Assembly (NCBI GenBank): GCA_021779955.1
Contig: JAJXZS010000038.1
Span: 1-47,357, forward strand
Length of the DNA stretch: 47,357 nt
Direction of reading: 5' to 3'
Source: Chloroflexota bacterium
GTDB lineage: Bacteria > Chloroflexota > Anaerolineae > Anaerolineales > Anaerolineaceae
Part shown: piece after piece, positions 8,815 to 16,459 of the stretch
Layout: every line of letters begins with the position of its first letter
How positions within the stretch are numbered: position 1 is the first letter of the stretch
The notes under the pieces: model-generated
What the model saw: the letters and a program-made list of their open reading frames with translations, nothing else
Told to the model about the DNA's origin: nothing
Database searches by the model: none
Made by a program: the position numbers and the translations under genes

Positions 8815-9864
8815 CTAGCCCTTCAAATAAGCATCCAGGGCGTCTTTGCTGATGCGATACGATTCGCCAATCTTCTTCGCCTTCAATTCGCCAGAATTGA
8901 TGGCAGCCAGAACATCTGCTTCGGCAACCTTCAATACATTGGCCGCCTCTGCAGGAGTCATCACTGCAGGAACATTGGCGGTGGCTGCTGCGCCTGCAGC
9001 AGCATTGGCTTGCTGCCCTGCAGCCATGCCCGAAAGGGACTGGCTGAGCACGCTTCCAATGCCCATACCGGCTCCAATACCAGCCGTCAATCCTGCTCCC
9101 CCGCTCGGATTCTGTGCCGCTTCGCGCATGGCATCCGCAGCCTGCAACTGGGTATAAGTTGCCATATCCAACATACCCATTGCCCGCAGTTCTTCAGCCG
9201 ACTTATCTGACGGCTTCAAGTTACCGATATAGAAACTCTTGAGCGTCATGCCGATGGCAGCGAAATCGTCCTGCGCTTTTGCGCGTACTGCGGCGCCTAA
9301 TTCCTCGGTCAGGCCGATCAATTCCATCACGTTTTGTTTGGCTGCTGTTTCGCCTAACACATCCTGAAGCTTGGAAAGGATCATTGTGCGGAACCGGTTA
9401 TCGATGTCCGACATCCGGTATGTGCCAGTCGCACCCACAACCTGAGTCACAAATTGCTGCGGGTCGGCAACCTGTACGCTATAGGTGCCAAAACCAACCA
9501 GCAGAGCGATTCCAAGTCCAACCCCTGCATTACGCACAATAATGGGTTGTGGTGTTCCCCACTTCATATCGACGAATTCCTTCATCGATACATAGTAGAC
9601 CTCAGCAGTAAAAGGCGTCCGGTCGTTGAAAGCCTTGCCGAGGAAATCGATCAGGACTGGTATGTTTGCAGTAACGATGGTATGCCGGCCTGGACCAAAC
9701 ACATCCAGTGCGTGGCCATCGCGCATAAATACAGCCTTTTGAGCTTCCCTCACGATAACCTGCGATCCGATTCTCAGGTCAGCAACACCGACTTCAGGAA
9801 AACGATGCACGATCTCATCGGTCATCTCACTTGGATATTCCACTACATCGAAAATTCGAGCCAT
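8815..9864 (-). CDS. SPFH/Band-7 protein with C-terminal excisionase-type HTH domain
   Basis: A 349-residue two-domain protein. Residues about 20-230 resemble the YdjI-like branch of SPFH (stomatin/flotillin) proteins once called virion-core-like: REAQKAVFMRDGHALDVFGPG near the start, then a long helical stretch. Residues about 235-295 are Ala/Gly/Gln-rich and flexible. Residues about 300-349 form a MerR/excisionase-like HTH (MTPAEAANVLKVAEADV, then SGELKAKKIG, ending ALDAYLKG). SPFH proteins oligomerise at membranes; an attached DNA-binding fold is uncommon and its target is unknown. There is no signal peptide or clear membrane span. It is the second gene of an operon with the helical protein at 9912-10430. 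Confidence 0.8.
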   Translation of the reverse strand: MARIFDVVEYPSEMTDEIVHRFPEVGVADLRIGSQVIVREAQKAVFMRDGHALDVFGPGRHTIVTANIPVLIDFLGKAFNDRTPFTAEVYYVSMKEFVDMKWGTPQPIIVRNAGVGLGIALLVGFGTYSVQVADPQQFVTQVVGATGTYRMSDIDNRFRTMILSKLQDVLGETAAKQNVMELIGLTEELGAAVRAKAQDDFAAIGMTLKSFYIGNLKPSDKSAEELRAMGMLDMATYTQLQAADAMREAAQNPSGGAGLTAGIGAGMGIGSVLSQSLSGMAAGQQANAAAGAAATANVPAVMTPAEAANVLKVAEADVLAAINSGELKAKKIGESYRISKDALDAYLKG

Positions 9865-9911
9865 TTGAACACTCCTGTTCCTATCTAGACTATTTCACAA
9901 AAGAACTGAGC

Positions 9912-10430
9912 CTATTGTCCCAGCTTTAGTAAATCTACACGTTTGTTGAACGCATCCAGGCAATCCTGGGATTTCTGAACCAGGTTTCGAATGGCAGCTG
10001 GCAATCCGTCACTATCGAGCGAGGCTTCCAGGTTATCGACGGCGGCGGAAAGATCATCTGCAAGCGTTACAAGCGATAGATCGTACTCGTAGATCTTCGC
10101 CAGCGTATCTTCACGGATCTTTACTGCATCGAAGAAGCCGCCATAACCATATGCTGCGGTATTCACCCGGTCGATGAACTGCCTGATTTTGATTTCGGCG
10201 CTCTCTAAATTATCGAGCAGATCGATTCTCCCGGCATTGACAAGGTCGCGCTGAATGCCTGAGATTCGCATCCAGATCGCCTGGAATTTAGCCGCCAGAG
10301 ATTCGCGAAATAGTTTGTCGGCTGACCGCCGATTCTCACGTTCGACGTACCCATCAAAACCCGGGATCTTGCTGACCAGTTTCTTGAATATGTCTTGCTG
10401 GGACGTTATCCGTTCGTAAAGATCACTCAT
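9912..10430 (-). CDS. Helical protein of unknown function, SPFH partner gene
   Basis: I do not recognise this 172-residue protein. It appears wholly alpha-helical and cytoplasmic, with heptad-like stretches (KLFRESLAAKFQAIW, then a middle and a C-terminal helix), no Cys pairs, no signal peptide and no membrane span. It has its own strong promoter and an AAGGAG site before the ATG, and the SPFH-HTH gene follows 47 bases downstream with no terminator between. Co-transcription suggests that it binds or scaffolds the SPFH protein, in the way that PspA-like coiled coils accompany YdjI-type SPFH proteins in some bacteria; that is inference by position. Confidence 0.75.
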   Translation of the reverse strand: MSDLYERITSQQDIFKKLVSKIPGFDGYVERENRRSADKLFRESLAAKFQAIWMRISGIQRDLVNAGRIDLLDNLESAEIKIRQFIDRVNTAAYGYGGFFDAVKIREDTLAKIYEYDLSLVTLADDLSAAVDNLEASLDSDGLPAAIRNLVQKSQDCLDAFNKRVDLLKLGQ

Positions 10431-10462
10431 TCTTATCTCCTTTTTCGACCAGATACAAAATG

Positions 10463-10491
10463 ATTATAACGAGTATTGAGTTCAAGTACAA
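10463..10491 (-). promoter_or_regulatory. Promoter of the helical protein/SPFH operon
   Basis: On the minus strand TTGTAC (10486-10491), a 17-base spacer and a perfect TATAAT (10463-10468). The start would be about 25 bases upstream of the ATG at 10430. Confidence 0.65.
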
Positions 10492-10562
10492 TTTTCCTTT
10501 TTTGAGCCATAGAGTATACGTTTTTGTTAAGTTAAAGTGGCGTAAATATTCACTTTTTTCAA

Positions 10563-10590
10563 TTGTAAAAGAATTTTGATTTTGTATAAT
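10563..10590 (+). promoter_or_regulatory. Promoter of the first Flp pilin gene
   Basis: TTGTAA at 10563-10568, a 16-base spacer and TATAAT at 10585-10590, in an AT-rich region. The same 16-base spacing recurs before the other two pilin genes. Confidence 0.6.
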
Positions 10591-10626
10591 GAATTTATCA
10601 TTTTTTAATATTCAAAGGAATCGTCT

Positions 10627-10779
10627 ATGATAAAAACTAAAAGGAAGGAGCGCGGACAGGGGTTAGTTGAATACGCACTGATCCTGGTATTGATCGCCGT
10701 CGTCGTAATTGCTGTAGTGACCGCATTCGGTCCGTTCGTCGCAGGTTTGTATAGCCAGATCGTTGGCATGTTCCCATAG
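10627..10779 (+). CDS. Flp/Fap-type pilin 1
   Basis: A 50-residue prepilin. The short basic leader ends at ERG, and cleavage before QGLVEYALIL would give a mature pilin with the Glu5-Tyr6 pair that marks Flp pilins, followed by a hydrophobic helix of about 20 residues and the tail AGLYSQIVGMFP. It is shorter and more diverged than the two pilins that follow. AAAGGA precedes the ATG. The product would be the major or a minor subunit of a Tad-assembled pilus. The prepilin peptidase (TadV/CpaA) that would process it is not in this window. Confidence 0.88.
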   Translation: MIKTKRKERGQGLVEYALILVLIAVVVIAVVTAFGPFVAGLYSQIVGMFP

Positions 10780-10826
10780 ATCTCCAAATAGGGAGTTGGC
10801 TGTAAGGTGTTTGTAATGTATTTGTA

Positions 10827-10854
10827 TTGATTTTCAGTTTCAGATTTGTATAAT
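10827..10854 (+). promoter_or_regulatory. Promoter of the second Flp pilin gene
   Basis: TTGATT at 10827-10832, a 16-base spacer and TATAAT at 10849-10854, followed by GAAATCA, which is also found after the third pilin's -10 box. Confidence 0.6.
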
Positions 10855-10887
10855 GAAATCAACATTATATTCGAAGGGAGAAATCTT

Positions 10888-11037
10888 ATGTTATTCGCAG
10901 CGAAAGAAAAAGGGCAAGGTTTGGTCGAGTACGCGTTAATTCTCGTCTTGATCGCAGTTGTCGTCATCGCCGTCTTGAGCCTCATGGGACCGGCAATCGC
11001 TAACATCTTCCAGGAGATCATGCAGTATTTGGCCTAA
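10888..11037 (+). CDS. Flp/Fap-type pilin 2
   Basis: A 49-residue prepilin with the leader MLFAAKEKG and predicted cleavage before QGLVEYALIL, leaving Glu5-Tyr6 and a hydrophobic helix. The ATG at 10888 follows GAAGGGAG; an in-frame start at 10846 would begin inside the promoter's -10 box and is rejected. The protein is identical in every residue to pilin 3, and the two genes differ by three silent changes. Own promoter and own terminator suggest that it is made in large amounts, as expected for a major pilin. Confidence 0.92.
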   Translation: MLFAAKEKGQGLVEYALILVLIAVVVIAVLSLMGPAIANIFQEIMQYLA

Positions 11038-11105
11038 TCGACTCAAGTCCAACAAGTTATAGCTCTACAAGAATAAGAAAGGCTCTTTCGAGAGCCTTTC
11101 TTATT
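10888..11105 (+). repeat. Tandem duplication, copy A (pilin gene and terminator)
   Basis: These 218 bases, covering the pilin gene, its downstream spacer and most of the terminator stem, recur at 11324-11541 with five single-base differences by my reading: three silent in the gene, one in the spacer and one in the hairpin loop. Upstream sequence is not conserved apart from the promoter core. Confidence 0.9.
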
Positions 11106-11108
11106 CTT
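11069..11108 (+). terminator. Terminator of pilin 2
   Basis: A perfect 18-base stem (11069-11086 and 11091-11108) closed by a TTCG tetraloop. The 3' arm is T-rich. It lies 31 bases after the stop codon. Confidence 0.85.
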
Positions 11109-11254
11109 CAACAGGCTCTAGATTCATTATCCGATTCATAGCACTTCATAATCATTCATTGGTCTCTGAGGTTCGCTGGACTCGTAGGTTCGTGCTGATG
11201 CATAAAAATATCATTAATTTCCCCTAATTTAAGTAATTTTCTTGTTGTACTTCC

Positions 11255-11282
11255 TTGCATTTTCGTAACAAAACCATATAAT
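11255..11282 (+). promoter_or_regulatory. Promoter of the third Flp pilin gene
   Basis: TTGCAT at 11255-11260, a 16-base spacer and TATAAT at 11277-11282. The rest of the gap 11109-11323 shows nothing else I can name. Confidence 0.6.
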
Positions 11283-11323
11283 GAAATCATCCAAATTCTT
11301 TTATACAGAAAGGGGTATTAAAA

Positions 11324-11473
11324 ATGTTATTCGCAGCGAAAGAAAAAGGGCAAGGTTTGGTCGAGTACGCGTTGATTCTCGTCTTGATCGCAGTTGTCGT
11401 CATCGCCGTCTTGAGCCTCATGGGACCGGCAATCGCTAACATCTTCCAAGAGATCATGCAGTATTTGGCATAA
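11324..11473 (+). CDS. Flp/Fap-type pilin 3
   Basis: A 49-residue prepilin identical in protein sequence to pilin 2, with leader MLFAAKEKG and cleavage before QGLVEYALIL. The gene is too short for most automated calls but has its own promoter, an AAAGGGG ribosome binding site and its own terminator. The identical product suggests gene dosage or recent duplication and not a distinct minor pilin. Confidence 0.92.
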   Translation: MLFAAKEKGQGLVEYALILVLIAVVVIAVLSLMGPAIANIFQEIMQYLA

Positions 11474-11507
11474 TCGACTCAAGTCCAACAAGTTATAGCA
11501 CTACAAG

Positions 11508-11541
11508 AATAAGAAAGGCTCTTTCCAGAGCCTTTCTTATT
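11508..11541 (+). terminator. Terminator of pilin 3
   Basis: A 15-base perfect stem (11508-11522 and 11527-11541) with loop TTCC. It separates the pilin unit from cpaB and the assembly genes. Confidence 0.85.
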
Positions 11542-11600
11542 TGTAAAGTAAAAACGCTAAACTAACATCTTCGTCAGGTCTAAACTATTTTATTGTGCCT

Positions 11601-11606
11601 TATAAT
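11601..11606 (+). promoter_or_regulatory. -10 box upstream of cpaB
   Basis: A perfect TATAAT about 45 bases before the cpaB ATG. The -35 region is weak. It is the likely start of the cpaB-cpaE-cpaF-tadBC transcript. Confidence 0.45.
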
Positions 11607-11651
11607 TAACGGCAGTACTACCCTGGTTACAACAACTTAGAGGAGGGTCTT

Positions 11652-12722
11652 ATGGCTGCGGGAAAAAAGAAAAGCGGAAGTCTCATTCTAGTCCTGGTAC
11701 TGATCGTGATTATTGGGGTGGTTTTAGTGTATATGGCAATGTCCGGTAATCTTTCAGGTATTGGGCAGACGCCCCCCACTCCAACCCCCAACTTCGATAT
11801 GATCGACATCGTGGTCGCCTCACAAGCGATTACACGCGGCACATTGATTACAGCTGATGTGCTGACCACGATTAAGTACCCACTCGTCGAAGCTCCTTCG
11901 GGAACTTTTTTTGGCAGCGTTGCTGATGCAGTCGGCACGAAGGCGAAGTACAACATCGAGCCGGGTGTCCCTCTAACAACGAACATGGTGATCCAACAGA
12001 ATGACGGATCGTTGGCATCTTTCGATGTTCCCGCAGGTATGACTGCATACTCTCTCGCCGTCAATGCTGAGACGGCAGTTTCGTATGCCGCCCAAAAAGG
12101 TGATCATGTGATGGTTGTGGGTTGTATGCTGATGACTGATGTCGATATCCAATTCCAGACCCGTCTTCCCAACTACCTGGGTGTCACCTCGGCCGCCGGT
12201 TCATCCGACTCCGGGACCAAGACTGCTCTTTCTGTGCAGCCTTGGGCTTATGAGAGTCCGCAGTCTCAGGGCCGGTACGAACAAGACCAGTCATCAGGTG
12301 AAACCATCTACGTTGTACCTTCCGAAGTACAGCGCCCCCGCCTGGTTTGCCAGACGATCATTCAAGACGCCATGGTTCTGCAAGTTGGCATGTTCCCACT
12401 CGGAGCTGGCATGGATGCTGCATCCGTTAATGCGACTGCTCAAGCGACCCAACAGGTCAATGCCACAGCTCCCGCGAATGAGCAGGGCCAACCGGTCTAT
12501 CCTGCTGACATTACCCTCGTCGTCTCTCCGCAGGATACCTTGATCTTGAACTACCTGGCCCTTTCCGGTGCGAAACTGTCCATGGCATTGCGCAGCGCAG
12601 GCGATTTGGGAACGGTTGTTACGGATCCGGTTACGCTCCAGTACGTGATGGATTCCAAGAACATTCCTGCTCCTCTCAAACTGCCTTACGCCATCGAACC
12701 TCGTGTAGATACGTTGCCCTAG
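11652..12722 (+). CDS. cpaB: Flp pilus assembly protein CpaB/RcpC
   Basis: A 356-residue protein anchored by one membrane helix (residues about 10-30), followed by a Pro/Thr linker (PPTPTPN) and a SAF domain (about 51-115, starting IDIVVASQAITRG). The C-terminal half fits the CpaB/RcpC pilus assembly domain. In diderm bacteria CpaB works in the periplasm with the secretin; here no secretin gene is present, so it likely acts at the outer face of the membrane or in the wall. AGGAGGG precedes the ATG. It opens the assembly gene cluster. Confidence 0.88.
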   Translation: MAAGKKKSGSLILVLVLIVIIGVVLVYMAMSGNLSGIGQTPPTPTPNFDMIDIVVASQAITRGTLITADVLTTIKYPLVEAPSGTFFGSVADAVGTKAKYNIEPGVPLTTNMVIQQNDGSLASFDVPAGMTAYSLAVNAETAVSYAAQKGDHVMVVGCMLMTDVDIQFQTRLPNYLGVTSAAGSSDSGTKTALSVQPWAYESPQSQGRYEQDQSSGETIYVVPSEVQRPRLVCQTIIQDAMVLQVGMFPLGAGMDAASVNATAQATQQVNATAPANEQGQPVYPADITLVVSPQDTLILNYLALSGAKLSMALRSAGDLGTVVTDPVTLQYVMDSKNIPAPLKLPYAIEPRVDTLP

Positions 12723-12794
12723 CAGTCACGCTTGACCCTATGGAACTACATTATTCGATGATTTAGAGGTTTAGTTTGTCGAACGGAGAAGGAT

Positions 12795-14006
12795 ATGACT
12801 TTGCAGGGCAAAATTCAGGTAGCAGTTGTTGATGATACCGATGACTCTCGGGATATGATTCTTCGCATGCTTCAGTTCGATCCCAACATTGAAGTTGTTG
12901 GCACTGCCAGAACTGGGCTCGAAGCCATATCGCTGGCACAGAGACTCAAGCCAGATGTGATGGTCATGGACATTAACATGCCCGACATGGACGGAATTAC
13001 TGCAACCGAGAATATCCGCAAGAAGGTGCCCTTCGTGCAGGTTGTTATCCTATCGGTTCAGAGTGACCCGAACTATATGCGCCGGGCAATGCTTGCCGGA
13101 GCGCGTGATTTCTTGACCAAACCTCCCATGATCGACGAGCTAACTTCGGCGATTCGCAGGGCTGCAGTTCTTGCTCAAGAAGAACGCGCAAAAGAAGCGG
13201 TTGTCGTTGCCTCAGGTCTGACTGGATCATTGTCCGGCGCTCGAATTCCCGGAGTGGATGGGAAGATCATTGTTGTCTACAGCCCGAAAGGCGGCACCGG
13301 GGCAACCATGCTGGCCGCCAATTTGGCGGTCTGCCTGAAGAACGACAACAATAATGTAGCCATTGTCGATGCCAACTTCCTGTATGGAGATGTTGGCGTC
13401 TTCATGAATGAACACACGCGAAACACCGCTCTTGACCTGATCGATCGCGTCAACGATCTTGATCGCGACATCATCCAGGATGTTATCACGGTAAATAAAC
13501 AAACCGGCATCCATTTGCTGGCCGCGCCAAACCAACCCGAACTTGCCGATGCCGGATTTGGCGAACCCTTTGGCAAGATACTTAACTTCATGCGGCAAAT
13601 CTACAACTTCATCATCGTAGATACCACCTCCTATTTGACTGAAATTGCTCAATCCTGCCTCGACGTTGCAGATTTGATCGTGCTCGTAACCACGCAGGAT
13701 ATCCCTGCCATCAAGAATACGAACCAATTCCTTTCCATTGCCGATGCTTCGAAAATTGAGCGCAGACGCATACTTTTGGTGATGAACCGTTACGACAAGC
13801 GCATCGCCATATCACCTGAACGGGTCGGCGCAAGCCTGAAACAGCCGATTGTCGTGGCGATCCCGTTCGAGGAAAAAGTTATCGTTAATTCAATTAATCG
13901 CGGAATGCCTTTCATGGTAGACAATAAGACCATTCCAGCAAGTAAAAGCATTCAACAACTCTCCGATCTGGTAAAGAAAACCATTGAAGAACAGATCGGT
14001 GCATGA
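12795..14006 (+). CDS. cpaE: TadZ/CpaE-type protein: receiver domain plus ParA/MinD-like ATPase domain
   Basis: A 403-residue protein that in Tad systems marks the pole or site of pilus assembly. Residues 8-125 form a response-regulator receiver that is complete: acidic pair D13/D14, phosphoacceptor D59 (VMDINMP), S87 and K109. Residues about 155-400 form a ParA/MinD-like domain. Its Walker A is KGGTGAT (165-171): the signature Lys K165 is kept, but the second Lys is Ala170. Non-canonical Walker A motifs are known in TadZ proteins; many CpaE receivers have lost the Asp, so the intact one here hints at control by phosphorylation. No histidine kinase gene is near. Confidence 0.9.
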   Translation: MTLQGKIQVAVVDDTDDSRDMILRMLQFDPNIEVVGTARTGLEAISLAQRLKPDVMVMDINMPDMDGITATENIRKKVPFVQVVILSVQSDPNYMRRAMLAGARDFLTKPPMIDELTSAIRRAAVLAQEERAKEAVVVASGLTGSLSGARIPGVDGKIIVVYSPKGGTGATMLAANLAVCLKNDNNNVAIVDANFLYGDVGVFMNEHTRNTALDLIDRVNDLDRDIIQDVITVNKQTGIHLLAAPNQPELADAGFGEPFGKILNFMRQIYNFIIVDTTSYLTEIAQSCLDVADLIVLVTTQDIPAIKNTNQFLSIADASKIERRRILLVMNRYDKRIAISPERVGASLKQPIVVAIPFEEKVIVNSINRGMPFMVDNKTIPASKSIQQLSDLVKKTIEEQIGA

Positions 14007-14040
14007 GATGTCATCTGTACATTTATAGGAGCATATTTCC

Positions 14041-15444
14041 ATGTCTATTTTGAGAAGGATACAGAATGGTGAGACGTCACCGTTACCAGCGCCCACCAAT
14101 GGAAATAATGACACGCCGGCCCCGCAGCCCAGTCAAGCAGCACCACGCAAAATTGCCACCGCGACCGCACAAAGTAACCAGGATACTTATCAGGACTTAA
14201 AAGCAAGGGTCCAGGCCAAACTTCTTGGGGTTCTCGACCCTTCGATGGACGTATCGCAGGTCGATGAAGTCCGCAAGACCATCCAAAGCTTGTTCGATCA
14301 GATCCTTGTCGAAGAGAATTTCGTCCTCTCCCGATCGGAGAAAGCGCGCCTGTTTGAGCAAATATCGGCAGAAATACTTGGCTTCGGTCCTCTACAGCCC
14401 CTGCTTGAAGATGACGCGATTACAGAAATTATGGTCAACGGCGCGAAACATATTTATGCAGAGCGCCGTGGCAAGATCACGCGTGAACCAGTCACATTTG
14501 AAAGTGATGATCATGTGATGCGGATTATCGAAAGAATTGTCGCACCCCTCGGACGACGTATTGACGAGTCAAGTCCATATGTAGATGCCCGTCTCCCGGA
14601 TGGTTCTCGTGTCAATGCCATTATTCCTCCTCTGTCGCTTGTTGGCCCGGTCCTTACCATTCGAAAATTCTCCAGAACCCCCTTCACTGTCGATCAGCTG
14701 GTTCAGTTTGGAACATTAACCCCAGAAGCTGTGCAATTCCTGGATGCGTGCGTGAAATCCAGGATCAACATTGTGATCTCGGGCGGTACCGGCTCTGGTA
14801 AAACCACTCTTCTCAATGTTCTTTCTGCTTTCATTCCCGGGGACGAACGTATCGTCACGATCGAAAATGCGGCAGAGCTGCAGCTTCGCCAGGAACACGT
14901 GGTCACATTGGAATCTCGCCCGCCGAACATTGAAGGTAAGGGTGAGGTCACCATTCGCCATCTCGTGATCAACGCATTGCGCATGCGTCCAGACCGCATC
15001 ATCGTCGGTGAAATTCGCGATGAAGCTGCTCTCGACATGCTCCAGGCTATGAATACAGGTCACGATGGTTCAATGACCACGCTGCACTCCAATAGCCCTC
15101 GCGATACCCTCGCTCGTCTCGAGACAATGACCATGATGGCTGGTATGGAACTGCCTGTTCGTGCTATTCGCGAACAGGTCAGCTCAGCTATCGACCTGGT
15201 CGTCCATCAGGAGCGTTTGCGTGATGGCCGGCGTAAAGTTGTCAACATCACAGAGGTGACCGGCATGGAAGGCGAAGTGATCACCATGACCGACATTTTC
15301 ATCTTCGAGCAGACTGGATTCGAGAATGGACAGGTGGTTGGTAGGTTCCGCCCTACGGGATTGAGGCCGAAGTTCATGGATAAACTTGAGGCCTCTGGTA
15401 TTCATTTGCCTCCTTCGGTTTTTGGCATTGGCGTGAGAAAGTAG
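14041..15444 (+). CDS. cpaF: Secretion ATPase TadA/CpaF
   Basis: A 467-residue hexameric type II/IV secretion ATPase that powers Flp pilus extension. A variable N-terminal 50 residues precede the CpaF N-domain. The Walker [10 protein letters not shown] is at 248-256, and the Asp and His boxes and Walker B are present ([16 protein letters not shown], then [13 protein letters not shown]). Length is normal. The ribosome binding site TAGGAG lies upstream of the ATG, 34 bases after cpaE. It faces TadB and TadC in the membrane. Confidence 0.95.
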   Translation: MSILRRIQNGETSPLPAPTNGNNDTPAPQPSQAAPRKIATATAQSNQDTYQDLKARVQAKLLGVLDPSMDVSQVDEVRKTIQSLFDQILVEENFVLSRSEKARLFEQISAEILGFGPLQPLLEDDAITEIMVNGAKHIYAERRGKITREPVTFESDDHVMRIIERIVAPLGRRIDESSPYVDARLPDGSRVNAIIPPLSLVGPVLTIRKFSRTPFTVDQLVQFGTLTPEAVQFLDACVKSRINIVISGGTGSGKTTLLNVLSAFIPGDERIVTIENAAELQLRQEHVVTLESRPPNIEGKGEVTIRHLVINALRMRPDRIIVGEIRDEAALDMLQAMNTGHDGSMTTLHSNSPRDTLARLETMTMMAGMELPVRAIREQVSSAIDLVVHQERLRDGRRKVVNITEVTGMEGEVITMTDIFIFEQTGFENGQVVGRFRPTGLRPKFMDKLEASGIHLPPSVFGIGVRK

Positions 15445-15468
15445 TTGAATCTTTGATCAGGTGACTTT

Positions 15469-16443
15469 ATGAATCCAACAACCGTTCTTTGGATAGGTGG
15501 CGCGATCTTACTAATTCTCGTCGCAATCGGGGTGGTGATCTCGATCAGTTCTAAGCGCTCGGCTGAGGAAGAACGACTTGGTGAATATGTAGATCTTGAT
15601 GAAACGCCTTATGAAGCCAAATCGAGCCGCTCATCGGTAATGACCGATTGGTTGACCAAGAGCGTTGAAAAGACCTCATTTGGCGACCGAATGGCCAAGG
15701 AACTTGCTCAAGCTGATATCAAGTTCAAACCGGGCGAGTACATCACCTTTATGGTGATTTCTGGTATTGTTTGTGCCATTTTCCTTTATGCCGTCAGTGG
15801 TCCCTCGATCTTGTTTGGTCTCGGAGGAGCAGTTCTTGGCTCGATGCTGCCAAGGATCTATGTCAAATCGCAGCAGAAGAAGCGGTTGATCAAGTTCGGT
15901 GATCAGCTCGGCGACATGCTCAACCTTATGGTCAATGGTATCCGCGCAGGTTATTCCACTTTGCAGGCCATGGAAGCTGTATCCAAAGAACTACCCCCTC
16001 CCATCTGCGATGAATTTCACAGGGTCGTCCAGGAAGTCCAGCTAGGCGTTCCAATGGAGTCGGCGCTGGACAATCTTCTGCGCCGAATCCCAAGCGATGA
16101 CCTGGACCTCGTCATTACAGCGATCAATGTCCAACGCGAAGTTGGCGGTAATCTCGCCGAAATTCTGGACACAATTTCGCACACTATCCGCGAGCGCGTT
16201 CGCCTCAAAGGCGAAATTCGCGTGCTTACCGCACAGATGTCATATTCAGGTAAATTGCTGGCGGTCCTTCCGGTGGGTCTCTTCGTTGTGCTGTATTTTC
16301 TAAATCGCACCTATATTACGACTCTCTTCACTCCGGAATCGAATGCACCATTGCCTTGTGGTTACATTGCCACAGGCTCGGCATTACTCTTAATTACCAT
16401 CGGTTACTTCGTCATGACTAAGATGACGCAGATCGAAGTGTAG
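15469..16443 (+). CDS. tadB: Pilus assembly membrane protein TadB (T2SSF family)
   Basis: A 324-residue integral membrane protein with an N-terminal helix (about 5-27), a helix pair near 90-130, a cytoplasmic T2SSF domain (DQLGDMLNLMVNGIRAGYS) and two C-terminal helices. It forms the inner-membrane platform of the Tad pilus with TadC, on the CpaF ATPase. AGGTGA precedes the ATG; tadC follows after 16 bases. Confidence 0.92.
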   Translation: MNPTTVLWIGGAILLILVAIGVVISISSKRSAEEERLGEYVDLDETPYEAKSSRSSVMTDWLTKSVEKTSFGDRMAKELAQADIKFKPGEYITFMVISGIVCAIFLYAVSGPSILFGLGGAVLGSMLPRIYVKSQQKKRLIKFGDQLGDMLNLMVNGIRAGYSTLQAMEAVSKELPPPICDEFHRVVQEVQLGVPMESALDNLLRRIPSDDLDLVITAINVQREVGGNLAEILDTISHTIRERVRLKGEIRVLTAQMSYSGKLLAVLPVGLFVVLYFLNRTYITTLFTPESNAPLPCGYIATGSALLLITIGYFVMTKMTQIEV

Positions 16444-16459
16444 CCTTCAGGAGATAATC

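Larger units (their letters stand above)
11324..11541 (+). repeat. Tandem duplication, copy B (pilin gene and terminator)
   Basis: Second copy of the 218-base unit at 10888-11105. Retention of the terminator within the unit means that each pilin copy forms its own closed transcription unit. Confidence 0.9.

Noticed and set aside
8207-8818. A 203-codon open frame on the plus strand
   Set aside because: It is antisense to sucC and to the SPFH terminator; no ribosome binding site and no family resemblance.
10780-10826. Terminator after pilin 1
   Set aside because: A short CTCC/GGGAG pairing is present but there is no stable stem and no T-run.
10605-11021. A 138-codon open frame on the minus strand
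   Set aside because: It runs through two pilin genes and their promoters and contains their repeats in reverse; a mirror of the pilin coding sequence.
10888-11541. Possible CRISPR-like or satellite repeat
   Set aside because: Only two units, each a protein-coding gene with a terminator; no spacers and no cas genes.
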